From Streptomyces sp. NRRL F-5135 (GTDB taxonomy: Bacteria > Actinomycetota > Actinomycetes > Streptomycetales > Streptomycetaceae), in the NCBI RefSeq assembly GCF_000719775.1, contig NZ_JOHR01000018.1:1-64000 (forward strand): DNA of 64,000 nucleotides, read 5' to 3'. Shown here in pieces: positions 19,155-27,357 of the stretch (position 1 is the stretch's first letter; the number at the start of each line of letters is the position of its first letter). The notes under the pieces were generated by a model. It saw only the letters and a program-made list of their open reading frames with translations. It searched no databases and was not told the origin of the DNA. Made by a program: the position numbers and the translations under genes.

Positions 19155-20767
19155 CGCCGGGTGCCGGCGGTCACCAGCGAGCGCTCGTAGGGGTCGAGGT
19201 CCACACCCCGTACGGACGGCGCGACACCGACGATGATCCGCTGGTGCACCAGCGGGACCACCGCGTCGGTGCCGAGGATCCGCGCCTCCGCCGCCATCGC
19301 CGCGTCCTGCCGCTCGCCCTGGTCCGCGACGGCGTCGGCCGTGGTGACGGCGCGGTCCACCGCCTTGTCGCAGAGCAGCGCCAGGTTGTAGCTCCCGTCG
19401 CAGGTGAAGTCCGAGGAGAGGATCGAGACGGGGTCGCCGGTGTCGAGCATGCTGTTGCGCGCGGCGACGACGGCGTCGAACTTCCCGGCCAGCGCGTCGC
19501 TCTCCAGCCGCCCGTACTCGCGGACGGTCAGCTTCACGGTGAAGCCGGCCTTCTCCAGCCGCTGCTGGAGCACCTGGGCGGTCTCGGGCAGTTCGGGCCT
19601 GTTGTCGTACGTCGCGAGGGTGATGGCCCTGCCCTTGAGCGCGGCCCTGACGTCCTGGGCGGAGGCCGGCCGCGCGCGGTCGGCAGGCCGGACGCGCTTG
19701 CCCTCGGCCCAGGTCAGGGCGGGACCGTAGAGGCCCTGGCCGGGGTCGGCGTGACCCTCGTACACCCCCGTGGCGAGGGCGGGGGTGTCGATCGCGGCGC
19801 GGGCGGCGGCGCGGATCGCCGGGTCGGCGAACACCCCGCTCCGGGTGTTGAGGACGAGGCTGGTGTTACGGGCGGTGGGGACCTCGCGGGCGGTTCCCTC
19901 GGTGAGGGAGGCGGCCTGCGAGACGGGTATCGCCTCGGCGATGTCCACGTCGCCGCTGCGCAGCGCGTTGGCACGGGCGGTGCCGTCGGCGATGAACTTC
20001 GCGTCGATGCCGGAGGCGTGGGCCCGGCCGCCCCAGTAGTCGTCGAAGCGGTTCAGGGTGGCGGAGGCGGAGCCGTTGACCTTGGCGAGGGCGAAGGGGC
20101 CGGTGGCCGTGGCCACGAGGTCGGGACGGGCGCCCTCCCCGGCCTTCGCACCGCCGCCGGCCGCGCCCTGCTTTCCGTTCGCCCCGTCCGCCTTGAACGC
20201 CTTCGGGGCGAGGACGGCGAGGCTCGGGCCGGCCAGCCGCTGCGGCAGGGCGGGGTCGGCGGCCTCGGTCGTGACGCGGACCCGGTGGTCGCCCGACGGT
20301 GTGGCGGTGAGCGAGACGCCGGAGAGCGCGGTGGGCAGGGGCTTCGCCCGCGTGGCATGGGTGAGGGAGGCGGCGACGGCCGCCGGGGTGACCTCGGTCC
20401 CGTCCTGGAAGCGGGCCTCGCGCAGGGTGAACAGCCAGGTCCGGTCGTTCTCCCGGGTCCAGCTCTCGGCGAGCGCGGGTGTCGCCGCGCCGTTGCCGTC
20501 GAGCCGGGTGAGGCCCTCGGTGACGCCGAGACGACTGAGGAGCGTGGCGTCGGCACCGTACGGCGAGAAGTTCTCGGTCGGCGGGAAGGCGAGCGCCACG
20601 CGCAGTCGCCCCCCGGAGGAGGAGCCGGACGGCAGACCGTCGGAGCCGCCGGAACCACCATCGGCGCCGCCGGACGCGAAACAACCGGTGAGGAGGGCCG
20701 CCGACAGGACGGTCAGGGAAGCGGACAGGAGGCCGGCGGCCGGCCGGCGGCGACGGACAGAGCGCAT
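19151..20767 (-). CDS. Substrate-binding lipoprotein, peptide/nickel/opine class
   Basis: The 538-residue SBP_bac_5 family lipoprotein has a lipobox LLTGC with the lipidated Cys near residue 29, then a Gly/Ser-rich linker. The mature domain carries the family landmarks TLREARFQDGTEVTPAAVAA, FDDYWGG and GDVDIAEAIPVSQA. This class binds peptides, nickel chelates or opine metallophores. A near-perfect Zur box about 70 bases upstream of the ATG at 20767 argues for a zinc-related ligand such as a zincophore. The next gene, a fused permease, is translationally coupled. Confidence 0.88.
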   Translation of the reverse strand: MRSVRRRRPAAGLLSASLTVLSAALLTGCFASGGADGGSGGSDGLPSGSSSGGRLRVALAFPPTENFSPYGADATLLSRLGVTEGLTRLDGNGAATPALAESWTRENDRTWLFTLREARFQDGTEVTPAAVAASLTHATRAKPLPTALSGVSLTATPSGDHRVRVTTEAADPALPQRLAGPSLAVLAPKAFKADGANGKQGAAGGGAKAGEGARPDLVATATGPFALAKVNGSASATLNRFDDYWGGRAHASGIDAKFIADGTARANALRSGDVDIAEAIPVSQAASLTEGTAREVPTARNTSLVLNTRSGVFADPAIRAAARAAIDTPALATGVYEGHADPGQGLYGPALTWAEGKRVRPADRARPASAQDVRAALKGRAITLATYDNRPELPETAQVLQQRLEKAGFTVKLTVREYGRLESDALAGKFDAVVAARNSMLDTGDPVSILSSDFTCDGSYNLALLCDKAVDRAVTTADAVADQGERQDAAMAAEARILGTDAVVPLVHQRIIVGVAPSVRGVDLDPYERSLVTAGTRR

Positions 20768-20837
20768 GATCCTCGTTCTCGTCTCTACGCGATGGACAAG
20801 GCGTTCGGGTGAGCGGGCAGACGGACGAGAGATTACC

Positions 20838-20852
20838 TGAAAATCATTTCCA
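20838..20852 (-). promoter_or_regulatory. Zur box
   Basis: On the minus strand TGGAAATGATTTTCA differs at one position from the Streptomyces/Mycobacterium Zur palindrome TGAAAATGATTTTCA. It is the most AT-rich spot in the neighbourhood and lies about 70 bases upstream of the binding-lipoprotein start. It predicts repression of the three-gene operon when zinc is replete. Confidence 0.75.
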
Positions 20853-20880
20853 TCAAGGGTGGCGGGGTGCTGGACGCGGG

Positions 20881-20998
20881 ACGCGGGCTCGCGCCATCGC
20901 GTGGGCTCACGCCGTGGGACAGGCTCACGCCGTGACGCAGGCTCGCCCCGTGGCACAGGCTCACGCCCGTCGCGCAGGCTCGGGCCCGTCGCGCCGAA
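20881..20998. repeat. Degenerate tandem repeat, CAGGCTCACGCCGTG unit
   Basis: About six imperfect copies of an 18-20 base unit containing CAGGCTCACGCCGTG run between the Zur box and the end of the GNAT gene. It is non-coding minisatellite-like sequence. A role in insulating the two transcripts is possible but unsupported. Confidence 0.6.
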
Positions 20999-21550
20999 TC
21001 ACGCCATGGGGACCTCGAAATGGACGGTGCGCCCTTGCGGGACGCCCTGTTCCGGGCCACCGGGCTCCTCCCGCTCGTCGCACACCACCTTGCCCAGCGA
21101 CCGCCAGAACCCTTCCGCGCCCGGCACGGCGGGGTCGGTGTGCAGGTAGACCGAGCGATAACCGCCGTCCGCCACGGCGAAGTCGAGGAGCGCGCGCACC
21201 ATCCGGCGGGCCAGCCCCCGGCGGCGGTGGGCCTCACGCACGTACACCCGGCGCAGCTGGGCGGTCTCGCCGGACGGATAGCGCTCGGCGAGCCAGCGCG
21301 GGTTGGGCGGGTGGAGCGGCCCCCGGGAGTCCAGCGCCGCCGTCCCGGCGACCTCGCCCGTGGCCTCGTCGACCGCGACCAGCAGGGCGTGCCGGTCGGG
21401 TTCGAGGTAAGCGGCGGAGAGGTCGATGATGTCCGCGTGCCACCGGGGCACGTACCCCGTACCGAAGTCGCGGTAGACGGTGTCGAGCATCACCGCGCGG
21501 GCGGCGTCGACGTCGTCGGGGGTCGCGGTTCGGATGCGGTAATCAGACAC
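20999..21550 (-). CDS. GNAT family N-acetyltransferase
   Basis: The 183-residue protein has the GNAT fold. IRTATPDDVDAARAVM marks beta1, and the acetyl-CoA motif A (LRRVYVREAHRRRGLARRMV, about residues 104-123) contains the R-x2-G-x-A variant. The substrate is unknown. The GTG at 21550 gives VSDYRIRTATPDD, the normal family start. It is transcribed in the same direction as both flanking transport operons, 79 bases past btuD. Dependence on B12 or zinc control cannot be told from sequence. Confidence 0.85.
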   Translation of the reverse strand: MSDYRIRTATPDDVDAARAVMLDTVYRDFGTGYVPRWHADIIDLSAAYLEPDRHALLVAVDEATGEVAGTAALDSRGPLHPPNPRWLAERYPSGETAQLRRVYVREAHRRRGLARRMVRALLDFAVADGGYRSVYLHTDPAVPGAEGFWRSLGKVVCDEREEPGGPEQGVPQGRTVHFEVPMA

Positions 21551-21629
21551 ATGAGGCACTTGCGCATCATATGCATTAAGGATCGCGGGCTGGCAGGTGG
21601 GGACGGGCGCGTAACGGGCGGCCCCGGGC

Positions 21630-22619
21630 TCAGGGGGTCGTGGACGACGTCGGCGGCCTCGTCGGTGTCGGCGACGTCGAGGGCGTCGAGGGCGTCGAGG
21701 GCGTCGAGGGCAAGGTGCCCAGGAAGCGCACGTACGGGCGGTTCGCGGTTCGCGGCGCGTCGTCACCCGGTCCGCGTGGTGTGTCGGGCCCGTCCGGTGC
21801 GTGGCGCGTGACGGCGGCCCGTACCCCGTACACCTCCGCGATCAGGCGCTCGGTGATCACGTCCTCCGGGGGCCCGGCCGCCACCACGCGCCCCTGATTC
21901 AGGACGACGAGCTGATCGCAGTACATCGCCGCCAGGTTGAGGTCGTGCAGTGCGATGACGCAGGTGACGGGCAACTCGGCGACCAGGGTCAACAGGTCGA
22001 GCTGGTGCTGGATGTCGAGGTGGTTGGTGGGCTCGTCCAGGAGGAGTTCGCGGGGCTCCTGGGCGAGCGCGCGGGCGATCTGCACCCGCTGGCGCTCGCC
22101 GCCGGAGAGGGTGTGCCACGACTGGTCGGCCCGGTCGGCGAGGCCGGTGCGCGCCAGTGCCGTACGGACGGCCTCGTCCTCCGACGACGTACCGGACGCT
22201 CCGAGCCCGCCGCCGGCGCCGAGTGGCCAGGCGCGGCGGTGCGGGACGCGGCCGAGGCGTACGACGTCACGGACGGTCAGCTCGACCTGGGTGTCGGCCT
22301 GCTGCTCCACGACGGCGATCCGGCGCGCGAGCGGCCGGCGGCCGTACGCGGGCAGCGGGCGGCCGTCGAGCGTGACGACGCCGGAGGCGGGGGCGAGGAC
22401 GCCGGAGAGCAGGCGCAGCAGGGTGGACTTCCCGGAGCCGTTCGGGCCGAGCAGGCCCACCGTGGCACCGGGCGGGGGCGCGATGCTGACGCCGTCCACG
22501 ACGATGCGCCCGCCGGCGGCGCGGCTGACCCGGTCGGCCCTGAGCCCCTGTTCCGTGTGTTCCGTGTGTTCCGCCGGCCTGGCGGGACGCCGCTCTCTTG
22601 TGTCGCGTGACGCGTTCAC
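21630..22619 (-). CDS. btuD: Vitamin B12 ABC importer ATP-binding protein
   Basis: The 329-residue ATPase energises cobalamin import with BtuC and BtuF. Walker A (GLLGPNGSGKST, about residue 55), the ABC signature (HTLSGGERQRVQIARAL), Walker B (ELLLDEPTNHLD) and the switch His (IALHDLN) are all intact. The GTG start at 22619 overlaps the btuC stop by four bases and has CCGGAGG upstream. The C terminus carries a strain-variable Ser-Thr-Pro repeat (STPSTPSTPST) encoded by a 9-base tandem repeat at 21675-21710. B12 specificity comes from the riboswitch upstream of btuF rather than from this protein itself, which resembles siderophore ATPases. Confidence 0.88.
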   Translation of the reverse strand: MNASRDTRERRPARPAEHTEHTEQGLRADRVSRAAGGRIVVDGVSIAPPPGATVGLLGPNGSGKSTLLRLLSGVLAPASGVVTLDGRPLPAYGRRPLARRIAVVEQQADTQVELTVRDVVRLGRVPHRRAWPLGAGGGLGASGTSSEDEAVRTALARTGLADRADQSWHTLSGGERQRVQIARALAQEPRELLLDEPTNHLDIQHQLDLLTLVAELPVTCVIALHDLNLAAMYCDQLVVLNQGRVVAAGPPEDVITERLIAEVYGVRAAVTRHAPDGPDTPRGPGDDAPRTANRPYVRFLGTLPSTPSTPSTPSTSPTPTRPPTSSTTP

Positions 22620-23872
22620 CGGGGCCTCCGGGTGCGGTGGAGAACGAGGACGAACGCGGGGACGCCGATCAACGAGGTCACGACCCCCGCCGGTACTTCC
22701 TGCGGGTCGAGCACCGTACGGGCCAGGGTGTCCACCCAGACCAGGAAGACCGCCCCGGCCAGCGCCGTGAGCGGCAGCAGCCGGGCGTGGCCGGGGCCGG
22801 CCAGGGCGCGGGCCGCGTGCGGCAGTACGAGCCCGACGAAGCCGATCGCACCGGCGCTGCTGACCAGCGCGGCCGTCAGCAGCGCCGTGACGCACAGCAG
22901 CACGATCCGGGTGCGGGTCACGGACACGCCCAGCGCGGCCGCCGCGTCTTGGCCGAAGGCGAACGCGTCGAGGGTGCGCCCGTATCCCGCGCACACCAGC
23001 AGCGCCACCGCGAGCACGGCCAGGCAGATCCACACGTCCGTCCAGCCGGCGCCGCTGAGCGAACCGAGCAGCCAGAAGAGCACGCCGCGCGTGCTCTCCG
23101 CGTCGGCGGACGTCATGACGACGAAGGAGGTGAGGGCGGAGAAGAGCTGCATGGCGGCGACGCCCGAGAGCACCACCCGGTCCATCGTGCCGCCGAGCGT
23201 GTGACTGAGCAGCAGGACCAGCGCGAACGACGCCAGCGCGCCGAGGAACGCCCCGCCGGACACCGACAGCGCCCCGCCGCCCACGCCGAGGACGACGACC
23301 AGGACGGCTCCGGTCGAGGCACCCGAGGAGACGCCGAGTACGAAGGGGTCGGCGAGCGGGTTGCGGAGGAGGGACTGCATGACCGCGCCGCACAGGGCGA
23401 GCCCGGCGCCGCAGACGGCGGCGAGAAGGGTGCGGGGCAGCCGCAGGTTCCACACGATCCCGTCGCGGATGGGTGTCAGCCCTGAGCCGCCCCACCCCAG
23501 GTGCGCGGCGACGGCGGACCAGACGTCGCCGACGCGGATGTCGGCGGGGCCGATGGTGATGGCCACGGCGACGGAGAGGAGGAGGGCGGCGAGGCCACCG
23601 GCCCAGAGGAGGCCGTACCGGAGGCGACGCGAGGCGTGCGGGCGCGAGGCCGGGACGGGCCCCGGTTCCGACGCCGGCTCCGACGCTGGCTCCGGTTCCG
23701 GCACGGACCCCGGTCCCGACGCCGGCTCCGGACCCCCTCGGGCATCGGCCGGGTCGACGCCACGCCGCGCTCCCCCGCCAGAGCCCGGGCCGGAACCCGA
23801 ACCCGAACCGGAACCCGAGCCGGAACCCGAACCCGAGCCCGCGCTTGTGCCCGTGCCCGTAACGGCGCTCAT
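22616..23872 (-). CDS. btuC: Vitamin B12 ABC importer permease (FecCD family)
   Basis: The 418-residue FecCD/BtuC permease has about ten membrane segments after residue 85. It has the conserved NLRLPRTLLAAVCGAGLALC, MQSLLRNPLADPFVLGVSSG and, in the cytoplasmic coupling region, GAIGFVGLVLPHAARALAGP. The first 85 residues are not part of the fold: a Gly-Ser run (GSGSGSGSGS) and a Pro-Glu-Ala-Ser stretch from short DNA repeats (23680-23850). The ATG at 23872 overlaps the btuF stop (ATGA). An internal start just before RPHASRRLRYGLLWAG would drop the extension, and the true start should be tested. Confidence 0.88.
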   Translation of the reverse strand: MSAVTGTGTSAGSGSGSGSGSGSGSGSGPGSGGGARRGVDPADARGGPEPASGPGSVPEPEPASEPASEPGPVPASRPHASRRLRYGLLWAGGLAALLLSVAVAITIGPADIRVGDVWSAVAAHLGWGGSGLTPIRDGIVWNLRLPRTLLAAVCGAGLALCGAVMQSLLRNPLADPFVLGVSSGASTGAVLVVVLGVGGGALSVSGGAFLGALASFALVLLLSHTLGGTMDRVVLSGVAAMQLFSALTSFVVMTSADAESTRGVLFWLLGSLSGAGWTDVWICLAVLAVALLVCAGYGRTLDAFAFGQDAAAALGVSVTRTRIVLLCVTALLTAALVSSAGAIGFVGLVLPHAARALAGPGHARLLPLTALAGAVFLVWVDTLARTVLDPQEVPAGVVTSLIGVPAFVLVLHRTRRPR

Positions 23873-24996
23873 GTCGCGGGCGCGATCCGGCGGATCAGCG
23901 CGGCCACCTTCTCGACACCCTCGACGGTACGGATGGTGGGGTTCATCGCCTGCCCGCTCAGCAGGACGTACCGCTTGTGCTTCACGGCGTCCATGTTCCT
24001 GGTGACCGGGTCGGACTCCAGGAACTCGATCTTCTTCGCGGCACTCTCGGCGGTCTGTGACTTCCGGGTCAGGTCGCCGATCACCAGCACGTCGGGGTCG
24101 CGGTCGGCGACGGTCTCCCAGTTGATCTGGGGCCACTCCTGGTGGGTGTCGTCGAAGACGTTCTTCGCGCCGACCGCCCGGGTGATGATGCCGGGAGCAC
24201 CGCAGCAGCCGCCCATGAAGGGCGACTCGGAGTTGGCGAACCAGTACAGGACGGTGACGGTCCTCGCCTTCGCCGCGTCGATCCCCTCGGTGGCCCCGGC
24301 CACGCGGGCCTCGAGGTCCGCGACGAGCCTCTCACCGCGCTTCTCCACACCGAAGGCCCCTGCCAGGTCCCGTACTTCGCCGTACACGTCCTCCATGGTC
24401 AGCGGCTTCGTACGGGCTCCGTCGCCGTCCCCTTCGTTGTTCTTCGAGCAGTCGGAGGGTGAGACGTACGTGGGCACGCCGAGCTCGCGGAACTGGGCGC
24501 GTGTGGCGACGCCGCCCTTGCCCAGGGTGGACTCGAAGGAGGCGGCGACGAAGTCGGGCTCGGTGTCGAGGACCTTCTCGAAGGAGGGGGCGTTGTCCGC
24601 GAGCCGGGGCACCGTGGAGCCGGCCCCGCGCAGCCCCGCCGGCAGCGGATCGGTCCAGGTCGCGGTCCCGGTCATCCGGTCTGCGAGACCGAGCGAGAGC
24701 ATGATCTCGGTGGTGCCCTGATTGAGGGAGACGGCTCGCTCGGGCGGCGCGGTGAGGCGCACCCTCTCGCCGCAGTTGTCGACGGTACGGGGATAACCGG
24801 CCACCGCTCCGCCACCCCCGCCCTTGCCCTCGCCCCCTGCGGGGCCCCCGCCACAACCGGTCAGCAACACGGCGGCCCCGGCGAGCAACAGGGCGACGGA
24901 ACGGACGGGGCGGAAGGAGCTGGTGCGGCGGAGGGAGCCGGCGGAAGGGACGGCACGCGCGATCGGCACGGAAGATCCTCTGTGTCGCGGGCTCAT
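23869..24996 (-). CDS. btuF: Vitamin B12-binding lipoprotein
   Basis: The 375-residue class III periplasmic-binding-type lipoprotein has the lipobox LLTGC with Cys near residue 48. A Gly-rich linker leads to two lobes (VSLNQGTTEIMLSLGLADRM; PDVLVIGDLTRKSQTA) joined by a long helix. Such proteins deliver siderophores or corrinoids to FecCD permeases. A cobalamin riboswitch in its leader makes a corrinoid the likely ligand. It heads the btuFCD operon with four-base overlaps between all genes. The ATG at 24996 gives a long basic N terminus; a GTG ten codons in (VPIARAV) is an alternative. Confidence 0.9.
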   Translation of the reverse strand: MSPRHRGSSVPIARAVPSAGSLRRTSSFRPVRSVALLLAGAAVLLTGCGGGPAGGEGKGGGGGAVAGYPRTVDNCGERVRLTAPPERAVSLNQGTTEIMLSLGLADRMTGTATWTDPLPAGLRGAGSTVPRLADNAPSFEKVLDTEPDFVAASFESTLGKGGVATRAQFRELGVPTYVSPSDCSKNNEGDGDGARTKPLTMEDVYGEVRDLAGAFGVEKRGERLVADLEARVAGATEGIDAAKARTVTVLYWFANSESPFMGGCCGAPGIITRAVGAKNVFDDTHQEWPQINWETVADRDPDVLVIGDLTRKSQTAESAAKKIEFLESDPVTRNMDAVKHKRYVLLSGQAMNPTIRTVEGVEKVAALIRRIAPAT

Positions 24997-25039
24997 GCGC
25001 GGAGCCCAGTCGTACGGTGTTCCCCCGCCACGACGTACG

Positions 25040-25200
25040 AGGCGGAGGCCGCCAGCAGGTCTTCGGACTCGGGATCCCCCGGACGAGGCGCCTTCCCGGA
25101 GCCGATTCGCTCCAGTGGCCGATGCCCCGCCCGTCACCCTCACCGCTGCGCGTCAGTTCCGGATTCGCACCGGATTCCCTGACCCACGTACATGGGTTCG
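25040..25200 (-). ncRNA. Cobalamin riboswitch upstream of btuFCD
   Basis: Read on the minus strand from about 25200, the leader contains GGGAATCCGGTGCGAATCCG, then the GCCACTGG element, GGGAAGGCG, and the B12 box GTCCGAAGACCTGCTGGC at 25051-25068. These are in the order and spacing of the adenosylcobalamin riboswitch core. It ends about 45 bases before the btuF start, so translational or terminator-type control of the importer by B12 is expected. The outer boundaries are approximate. Confidence 0.95.
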
Positions 25201-25284
25201 ACTGGCCCCGGCAAGCTATCACAAGGGACGCCCGCCGCCGCTTCCGTCACAACGACCGGCCGCTTCCGGAAATCGCGCCAGGTG

Positions 25285-25506
25285 TCATCTGTCGTGCAGC
25301 ACGTTCGGACGCGTTACGGGTACCACCGCGAGGAGGTCGTAATCGGATTGCTCCTCATCCCTGCGCACCCCGTGCGGTCCCGCGGACAACTCCGCCAAAG
25401 TTACGGCGCTGATCGCCATCTCGGCGGGCAGCTCCTGCGGATCCAGCCACTTCCGAAGGATCATGATGTTGGTGTCGAGCAGCCCCTGCGGGTGATCAGC
25501 GGGCAT
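25285..25506 (-). pseudogene. PIN-domain (VapC-type) toxin with an internal deletion
   Basis: The ORF is 73 codons; full VapC proteins have about 130. The N-terminal part has the PIN start LLDTNIMILRKWL with the first acidic residue, and AVTLAELSAGPHGVRRDEEQ with the second. It then jumps directly to what looks like the last 17 residues of the same family (LLAVVPVTRPNVLHDR). About 60-70 middle residues with the remaining catalytic aspartates are missing, in frame. The start overlaps the end of the Phd antitoxin gene by 11 bases. It is probably an inactivated toxin with a retained antitoxin. Confidence 0.75.
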
Positions 25507-25765
25507 AGGGGTCGTCCGCCTCCTGCTCGGCAATGCTGTCCTGATCGGCCCGGAAGGCGTCGAGGGAAATATCGGGAGCGGTGCGCGACATCGCGGCGAA
25601 CTCCTCGCGAGGGACGAACCGCCTGCGTCGGCGCAGAGGAATCAACTCACCGATACCGTGCCCGTCGCGTGTGACGGTGAAGGCCTGTCCACGCTGAACG
25701 GCATCCATGATCTCCTTGGACCTGTTACGAAGGTCACGCTGAGTAATCTCAGGCTGTCCGGTCAC
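25496..25765 (-). CDS. Phd/YefM family antitoxin
   Basis: The 89-residue protein has the Phd/YefM DNA-binding and dimerisation fold: EITQRDLRNRSKEIMDAVQ, GQAFTVTRDGHGIGELIPL. A flexible C-terminal tail would wrap the toxin. The GTG at 25765 gives VTGQPEITQRDLRN, the usual start. The partner PIN gene overlaps its 3' end but has lost its core, so the antitoxin may persist as an autorepressor or to neutralise homologous toxins elsewhere. Confidence 0.85.
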   Translation of the reverse strand: MTGQPEITQRDLRNRSKEIMDAVQRGQAFTVTRDGHGIGELIPLRRRRRFVPREEFAAMSRTAPDISLDAFRADQDSIAEQEADDPYAR

Positions 25766-25930
25766 ATGGCCACCGTACGCGGGGCGTGCCACACCGCGCC
25801 TCCAAGTGCCACAGCCTGACTCTCCGCACACAAGGAGAGACCGTCGGGCCCGGGCGAGCCAAAGGGCACCACGAGCCGAGGAACCGAGCCGCGACGCGGT
25901 CACCCAGACTTTTCCTTTGCACTTCATTTA

Positions 25931-25970
25931 TTGACGCGCTCATGGCGCACTTCTAGCTTGGTAAGCGCTT
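25931..25970 (+). promoter_or_regulatory. Promoter and LacI-type operator of the PL9-like gene
   Basis: TTGACG (25931-25936), a 17-base spacer and TAGCTT (25954-25959) form a good housekeeping promoter. The palindrome AAGCGCTT (25963-25970) within GGTAAGCGCTTTC lies just downstream, over the expected start site. This resembles operators of LacI-family sugar regulators. Confidence 0.65.
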
Positions 25971-26054
25971 TCTATCCATGGAGAGCCGCACTTCCATGCC
26001 TGCTCGCCCCGCAGGCGACCACGAGAAGAAGAACGAGGAAGGACGAAACCCCCC

Positions 26055-27242
26055 ATGAAGCCGAAAACCCCGGTGTCCTTACTGGCCTGCGCCGCCCTGA
26101 TGGCCGGCGCGGCCGTGGCGCTCCCGGCCGCTACGGCGACGGCCGCGCCCCAGGCCGTCACCGAGCTGTACGTGGCACCGAACGGCAGTGACAGCGCGGC
26201 CGGAACGAAGTCCGCCCCGACGACGCTGCCCTCGGCGATCAGCCGCATCTCCCCCGGCGGAACGATCTACGTGCGGGGCGGGACCTACGCCCTGTCGAAG
26301 ACGGTCACCATCCCGCCCGGCAACAACGGCACCTCGGCCGACCGCACGGAGCTGTCCGCCTATCCGGGCGAGACCCCCGTACTGAACTTCTCGGCGATGA
26401 GCGAGAACACGGCGAATCGCGGGCTCGCGGTGAACGGATCGTTCTGGCGCGTCTCCGGCCTCGTCGTCGAACGCGCCGGCGACAACGGCATCTTCGTCGG
26501 CGGCAGCGACAACGTCATCGAGCGCACGGTGACCCGCTTCAACCGCGACACGGGGCTCCAGCTCTCGCGGATCGCCTCCGACACACCGCGCGACCAGTGG
26601 CCGTCCAACAACCTCGTCCTGAGCGCCGAGTCGCACGACAACGCCGACTCCGACGGCGAGGACGCCGACGGCTTCGCCGCGAAGCTCACCGTCGGCTCCG
26701 GGAACGTCTTCCGCTACGCCGTCTCCCACAACAACATCGACGACGGCTGGGACCTCTACACGAAGAGCGACACGGGCGCCATCGGCCCGGTGACCATCGA
26801 GGACTCCTTCGCCTACAACAACGGCACCCTCAGCGACGGGACCCAGAACTCGAGCGGCGACCGCAACGGCTACAAGCTCGGCGGCGAGGACATCAAGGTC
26901 AACCACGTCATCCGGCGCAACATCGCCTACAACAACGGCAAGCACGGGTTCACCTACAACAGGAACCTCGGCACGATGTCCGTCTCGGACAACATCAGCA
27001 TCAACAACAAGGAGCGCAACTTCTCGTTCGACGGGGGCACCTCGGTGTTCCGCAACAACGTCTCGTGCCGCAGCGGCAAGGGGACGAACGACAAGACCGT
27101 CGGTGACGCCAACAGCTCGAACCAGTTCTGGACCGGCTCCAACGGCTCCCGGTGCTCGTCGTACCCCGGCGCCCCGGCCTGGTCCTTCGCCTCGGACGGC
27201 CGCCTGGTCGTGACCTTCGGCGGCAAGCGCGTGACGCCGTAA
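26055..27242 (+). CDS. Secreted right-handed beta-helix lyase, PL9-like
   Basis: The 395-residue protein begins with a Sec signal peptide (cleavage near ATA-AP, residue 31) and the domain start LYVAPNGSDSAAGT typical of parallel beta-helix polysaccharide lyases. The body consists of N- and G-rich coils (AYNNGKHGFTYNRNLG). The segment DNADSDGEDADGFAAK carries the Asp cluster and Lys expected for the calcium and catalytic site of family PL9 pectate lyases. Cleavage of pectin-like or other uronic-acid polymers outside the cell is inferred. It is monocistronic, with its own promoter/operator upstream and a hairpin downstream. The ATG at 26055 follows GAGGAAGGACG. Confidence 0.8.
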   Translation: MKPKTPVSLLACAALMAGAAVALPAATATAAPQAVTELYVAPNGSDSAAGTKSAPTTLPSAISRISPGGTIYVRGGTYALSKTVTIPPGNNGTSADRTELSAYPGETPVLNFSAMSENTANRGLAVNGSFWRVSGLVVERAGDNGIFVGGSDNVIERTVTRFNRDTGLQLSRIASDTPRDQWPSNNLVLSAESHDNADSDGEDADGFAAKLTVGSGNVFRYAVSHNNIDDGWDLYTKSDTGAIGPVTIEDSFAYNNGTLSDGTQNSSGDRNGYKLGGEDIKVNHVIRRNIAYNNGKHGFTYNRNLGTMSVSDNISINNKERNFSFDGGTSVFRNNVSCRSGKGTNDKTVGDANSSNQFWTGSNGSRCSSYPGAPAWSFASDGRLVVTFGGKRVTP

Positions 27243-27289
27243 CCCGTCCGACCGCCCGGACGGACGGTGCGCGAGCGCACCGAACACGA

Positions 27290-27339
27290 GCGACGCCGGC
27301 CGGTTCATCCGGGCGAACCTGGTGAACCGGCCGCGTCGT
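27290..27339. terminator. Bidirectional terminator between convergent genes
   Basis: GACGCCGGCCGGTTCA (27292-27307) pairs with TGAACCGGCCGCGTC (27323-27337) with a single bulge. It lies between the convergent PL9-like and DUF397 genes. Confidence 0.7.
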
Positions 27340-27357
27340 GTCGTGTACGGGCCCGGC

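Noticed and set aside
20881..20998. Tandem repeats considered as a CRISPR array
   Set aside because: Units are contiguous and degenerate with no unique spacers, and no cas genes are present.
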